In this document: one piece after another, positions 7,455 to 10,675 of the stretch | How positions within the stretch are numbered: position 1 is the first letter of the stretch | Layout: the number at the start of each line of letters is the position of its first letter | NCBI GenBank assembly: GCA_027596035.1 | Contig: JADGJA010000789.1 | Location: 1 to 10,675 of the forward strand | Direction of reading: 5' to 3' | From: Thoreauomyces humboldtii | Lineage: Eukaryota; Chytridiomycota; Chytridiomycetes; Spizellomycetales; Powellomycetaceae | Length of the DNA stretch: 10,675 bases | The notes under the pieces: model-generated | Told to the model about the DNA's origin: nothing | What the model saw: only the letters and a program-made list of their open reading frames with translations | Databases searched by the model: none | Program-made: the position numbers and the translations under genes

Positions 7455-8256
7455 CGTTTTGGAGGATTCCGACTGTGATTAACGCAGTCCGGCAAAGACG
7501 AAAGGAACGACTGGATACTTTCTCTCGAGCAGCAGATATCAGGGCGAGCAGGGGAACAGTGGCGAGCAGCGTCTGGTGGGTTATCCTGTGAATTGTCGAG
7601 GGGATTGTGTGTGTGTGTGTGTGTGGGCGGGGCGGGGGTGAGTGTTTTCCACTTTGCTGCGCGGCAACCGCTCACCGTTCCCCCACAAAGCTCACTTTTT
7701 GGCACACCCGCACGCAACCAGCATGCGACTTCCCTAGCGCTTGAAAAAGTCTCACGACGGACGGCTCAACGACAACCTGCTTCACAACCAGCATATCTCA
7801 GTACCTCAGGCGTGATGTTCAGCTTCGCAGTCTCTTCGGAAGTTGTGGCGAAGAATGCGTTTGCGAGACCAGATTTATAGTTTTGAAGGGCTGCGTCAGG
7901 ATCGAAAGCCCGAGCTTTCAGAATTAGATGCTTTATCGGTTGGAGTCTGCCTGCTTGAAGGGTTCTTCCTTTATGTATTTGTCTCTGTGCGTTGCTTGAA
8001 GAGGACCAGCGAACACAAAGGTGTAATTACCGTTTGTTTGTTGCTGCGCAGCGTCATACGCGCCGATACGCGGCAAAAGCTCACCTTCGCATCCAAAGCA
8101 TATAGGATTACCTTCGATGGAACAGCAAATCCGACAATACAGTACATAAAATAAAGTGCGCGGGCAATATCATTTGAACTCGCAGAAGAATATATAGTAG
8201 CGTGGTCAGGAGGCAGTGCTTTTCTGCGACACTGCTCGTGCGGCTGCGGTCGCCAT
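7455..8256. other. Region upstream of ATG3 and downstream of the oxygenase gene
   Basis: These 802 bp should hold the ATG3 promoter and the 3' UTR of the oxygenase-like gene. The right end contains poly(A)-signal-like TTTATTTTATG on the minus strand near 8150. TATAAAT on the minus strand (7879-7873) may be an ATG3 TATA box, which would imply a leader of about 390 nt. A CAATTCACAG acceptor-like site near 7582 would allow a leader intron. A (GT)9 tract is at 7607-7624. No gene is recognised. Confidence 0.4.
7607..7624 (+). repeat. (GT)9 microsatellite upstream of ATG3
   Basis: Nine perfect GT units lie about 155 bp upstream of the ATG3 start codon, in the presumed leader or promoter. On the sense strand of ATG3 this reads as a CA tract. 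It is a likely length-variable site. Confidence 0.9.
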
Positions 8257-8838
8257 TCAAGTGCTCTGGCTCAAGATAGCCTTCCTGCTTTCCATCCCGC
8301 CGGTAAGGATGCAGGTAGCGCGCTGCTTCTGGTGAGTGTCATGATATGTGTCGAACTTGGTGGTGTGCCACTCGCCGGCGGTGGTGTGCCGACCCTCCGA
8401 GTCGCGGAAGCTGTCATTGAGCTCGAAGAGCTTGTCGTTACTTTGGACAAAGTCGGGGAGAAGCGTTCGGGTAACGATGTTGCGGCGGAGCAAGCGGAAC
8501 GTTTCAAAGCCGTCCTTCGTGCCTTCCCGAGCCCCGGGGTTGGTGCCGGGCTGCTTGTAGCCGTGCAGGTCGGTGCCTTTGTTGTAAACCATCTTGGCCT
8601 CAAGGGGCTGGTCGAACCACCTGTCCATAACCTTGAGGACTTCGTCCCAGTTGCCGAGAACGGATTTGGTGGAAGGGGCGTTGAGGTTGAGGTAGAAGAA
8701 GCCTTGATTCTTACAAGCGTTGACAAGCCTCAAGGTTTCGAACGGATCCTGCGAAAGCAAAGCGGAGAAGTCGATGGTCTGGAGGTTCGCGAAGACAGGC
8801 GCTGACTCGCCATCGAGGGTAAGGATTGTGGCAGGCAT
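8257..8838 (-). pseudogene. 2-oxoglutarate/Fe(II) oxygenase-like gene lacking its catalytic core
   Basis: The 193-residue frame begins with the N-terminal domain of plant/fungal isopenicillin-N-synthase-like oxygenases. It has IDFSALL at about 22-28, ACKNQGFFYLNL at 41-52, WFDQPLEAKMVYNK, LHGYKQPGTNPGAREGTKDG and FETFRL. After about residue 145 it jumps to GEWHTTKFDTYHDTHQKQ and ILTGGME, which look like the usual C-terminal tail. The double-stranded beta-helix between, which carries the HxD...H iron ligands and the Arg for 2-oxoglutarate, is missing. Family members are usually about 320-380 residues. It cannot be a working oxygenase as read. The start and the upstream TATA box are intact, so it may still be transcribed. 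No intron that could bring in the missing core is visible. N-domain assignment is firm; tail assignment is from memory of the family. Confidence 0.65.
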
Positions 8839-8937
8839 CTCGTAGTGGACGGAAGGCGGACGGGTTTGAAATGAATGCGGTGTTGATGGAGGTGTCGATG
8901 GAGAAGGACGAGGGTACTATCACGATCACGCGGAAGC

Positions 8938-8943
8938 TTTATA
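8938..8943 (-). promoter_or_regulatory. TATA box of the oxygenase-like gene
   Basis: TATAAA reads on the minus strand 100-105 bp upstream of the ATG at 8838. A CT/CA-rich leader (CCTTCTCCATCGACACC) follows. Spacing matches the promoter of the small Ser-rich gene in this window. Confidence 0.5.
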
Positions 8944-8986
8944 TGCGCCATTGTTTCTGGCTGCACTTCGGGGGGTATCGTGTATC

Positions 8987-9041
8987 GCGGCCGCAATGAG
9001 CTTACCCAGGCAGTGTATGAACTCTTGCTGAGTGCGGCCGC
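8987..9041. promoter_or_regulatory. Paired CGGCCG palindromes, possible zinc-cluster factor sites
   Basis: Identical GCGGCCGC octamers occur at 8987-8994 and 9034-9041 in a divergent promoter. CGG/CCG half-sites are typical targets of fungal Zn2Cys6 regulators, which often control oxygenase and transporter pairs. The zero spacing of the half-sites is uncommon, and the sequence is GC-rich enough for chance to explain it. No regulator gene is in the window. Confidence 0.2.
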
Positions 9042-9615
9042 TGCAGGGGTACTTGTCATAGCAGAACATGTACACGAGGTAAGCCGCAGGGGAGGTTGTC
9101 ATGACTGTCGTGGATAAGCGACCATGATCTGGACCGCCGCTCATGTTCAAGAATAATGGGGTCTAATGCGCCCGAAGATCTACAGCTGTAGTGAGTAACA
9201 CGTATCTTCCCGTCAAGCCGGATTTGCCCTGACCGCTGCGCACTTGCAAGAGAAACGTGGACGATACAGTAGGGCCGCTCGACATGGCTCTTCACACGGT
9301 CTCCTCATCCGCACCGAACACTGCAGTGAGTCATTTGCCGCTAAGCCGTTTGGACAGCTGCCCGACGAAATCGGCGGCAAACCTGCATTGCGCTGGCCGG
9401 ACCAGTCACGATGGACTCCCCAGCGCCCCAAACATGCACTGTCCTCGCCCGAAACGAGGCTGGCAGGAGTTTGCCGGATGAATTTGCGTAAAATCCTCTT
9501 GCATCGTTATCAGGCGCGAACGGTGGAGAATGGACAAGATGGTACTTGGTCGGTTCCTGCCTCATTCAACCTTTTACTTTCTTCGTCATCCCCTTCAGGT
9601 CAGGCTTACCTCAAC

Positions 9616-10200
9616 ATGAGTCTTCCTCGAACCACCTCTGAGAAGGTTTCGGACCGCGATGCATCGTCACTCCATGTCGACGAGGAGAGCCTTGAAGATG
9701 ACACCGACGTATTTCCTCCGCAAGACAAAGGAGCGGGGGCTTGGATCTTCCTGCTCGGCGCGTCGGTCATTGAAGCCGTGACCTGGGGGTAATTTGACAC
9801 ATCTTGAAAGATCGAATTTCCGTGCATATCTTGGATTCATTGTTTTGATAGATTTCCGGCATGCTTTGGTGTGTTCCGCGAATACTACTTCACGCATGCG
9901 CCTTTCGAAGGAATCAGCAGTCTTGCTGTCGTCGGTGTCATGTCCAACGTAAGTGTATCTGAACGAAGGAAAGACGGAGAGAGACCGACCGCGCACGCTG
10001 ACAAGGATGCGTAGGGATGCCTCCAAATTTGGGTTCCGTTCCTCCTCCATTTCCTCAATAAGAATCAAAATTTGACCAAGTCCTCCATGTGGCTTGGATT
10101 GGCAATGTGCGTCTTGGGTCCTTGCCAACGGTACAGCGGCCTGCTGCGGCAGAGAGGAACTGTCAGTATGTGTACACTCTCACAACCTCATTGTTCTTGA
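9616..10200 (+). pseudogene. MFS transporter fragment (monocarboxylate-permease-like)
   Basis: Exons are 9616-9788, 9852-9948 and 10015-10200, joined by introns of 63 and 66 nt; the second has a CTGAC branch point. The product would be 151 residues. A charged cytosolic N-terminus of about 38 residues leads to helix 1, with DKGAGAWIFLLGASVIEAVT then WGFPACFGVFREYY. This is characteristic of fungal monocarboxylate-permease-like MFS proteins. Helix 2 is LAVVGVMSNGCLQIWVPFLL. A third helix begins (SSMWLGLAMCVLG) but turns at once into a polar sequence (PCQRYSGLLRQRG), and a stop follows at 10198-10200. A working transporter needs 12 helices and about 450 residues. The next 475 bp show no further membrane helices in any frame I followed. 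A donor-like GTATGT at about 10166 leaves a small chance of continuation beyond the window. Confidence 0.6.
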
Positions 10201-10675
10201 TGCTGAAACCCAGGATTACGAGGACGCTCTGTCGTCTTGCAGCACACAGGACTAGTCCTTTCGAGAGGACGTTTGCGTATTCACTGAGCTTGCACGGGCT
10301 TCTAAGCAAAGTCAGTCAGTTTTGGACGAAAAAATAATTTATAAGCGCAGATATGGTGACCGTACCCCTTTCAAACAGCTCGCTAAGTTCGGTGTGAATC
10401 GAGAGTGTTCTGGCAAGTATCGACGAAAGCAATGGCAACGGGTCGGGGCAGGGGAGGAATGGACGCGCGGCGGGAAGAAGACCGCTGCGCTGGGCCTCCC
10501 CTTTTGACAGCTTATAACCGAGGTGAGAGTCCGCCGGGATGGAGTGCCCCTATAATTCCAGGTCTCGCCAACCGTCGGTCTTGCTGGCACCAAAATAACA
10601 GCAAACTTCCCTGACACTGTACACCAAACTTCCCGATCGAAACAGACCCAAGCAAGTGGATCATTGCCTCTCCTC
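10201..10675. other. Right-end region without recognised gene
   Basis: No family motif or membrane helix is visible in any frame. TATAAT at 10551-10556 is followed by a C/A-rich stretch (10591-10660) like the leaders of other genes in this window. It may be the promoter of a plus-strand gene starting beyond the window. This is weak evidence. Confidence 0.3.

Larger units (their letters stand above)
8839..9615. other. Divergent region between oxygenase-like and transporter genes
   Basis: These 777 bp lie between two divergent start codons. The oxygenase TATA box is near the left end. Two GCGGCCGC octamers sit at 8987-8994 and 9034-9041, 47 bp apart. Open frames here are short and resemble no family I know; none carries the missing iron-binding segment of the oxygenase. 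I found no gene. Confidence 0.45.

Noticed and set aside
7818..7880. Short plus-strand frame MFSFAVSSEVVAKNAF
   Set aside because: It is too short, with no promoter or splice signals, and lies in the upstream region of ATG3.
8332..8805. 157-codon plus-strand open frame
   Set aside because: It is the antisense of the oxygenase-like gene, whose N-terminal motifs and TATA box fix the coding strand.
1..10675. CRISPR array, insertion sequence, tRNA/rRNA or biosynthetic core gene
   Set aside because: No repeat-spacer pattern, terminal inverted repeats with a transposase, cloverleaf or large synthase domain was seen on either strand.

Overview
The window reads as nuclear DNA of a moderately GC-rich fungus. 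Its genes are cut by short introns (60-116 nt, one of 206 nt). These have GT donors, CTGAC/CTAAC/CTAAT-like branch points and pyrimidine-AG acceptors, and there are TATA-type promoters with CA/CT-rich leaders. Exon joins were worked out by hand from splice signals, reading frame and family motifs. In the four clearly recognised genes the joined frames are consistent, and the three complete ones are exact multiples of three. One gene belongs to UPF0193 (human C22orf23/EVG1-like), a family I associate with flagellated lineages. That suggests a zoosporic fungus (for example a chytrid), but this is inference from a single gene.

Layout, left to right. (1) 48-703 (+): 3' part of a VTI1 Qb-SNARE gene. 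(2) 963-2832 (-): an eight-exon peroxisomal D-amino-acid oxidase gene ending in the PTS1 tripeptide ARL. Its second exon appears to be only 4 nt long. (3) 2833-4190: a long upstream region rich in A-tracts and purines, ending in a TATA box. (4) 4191-4439 (+): a small Ser-rich protein of unknown function. (5) 4805-6042 (+): the five-exon UPF0193 gene. (6) 6316-7454 (-): ATG3, the E2-like enzyme of Atg8 lipidation, with three exons and the catalytic Cys present. (7) 8257-8838 (-): a 2-oxoglutarate/Fe(II) oxygenase-like gene that has the N-terminal domain and a family-like C-terminal tail but no catalytic core. (8) 9616-10200 (+): the start of an MFS (monocarboxylate-permease-like) transporter that breaks down after about two membrane helices.

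The left two thirds holds intact housekeeping genes (SNARE traffic, peroxisomal D-amino-acid breakdown, autophagy) that form no obvious pathway together. The right third is a divergent oxygenase/transporter pair, both broken, sharing a 777-bp upstream region. It may be a decayed accessory or secondary-metabolism locus. No prokaryotic features, tRNAs, CRISPR arrays or intact mobile elements were seen.
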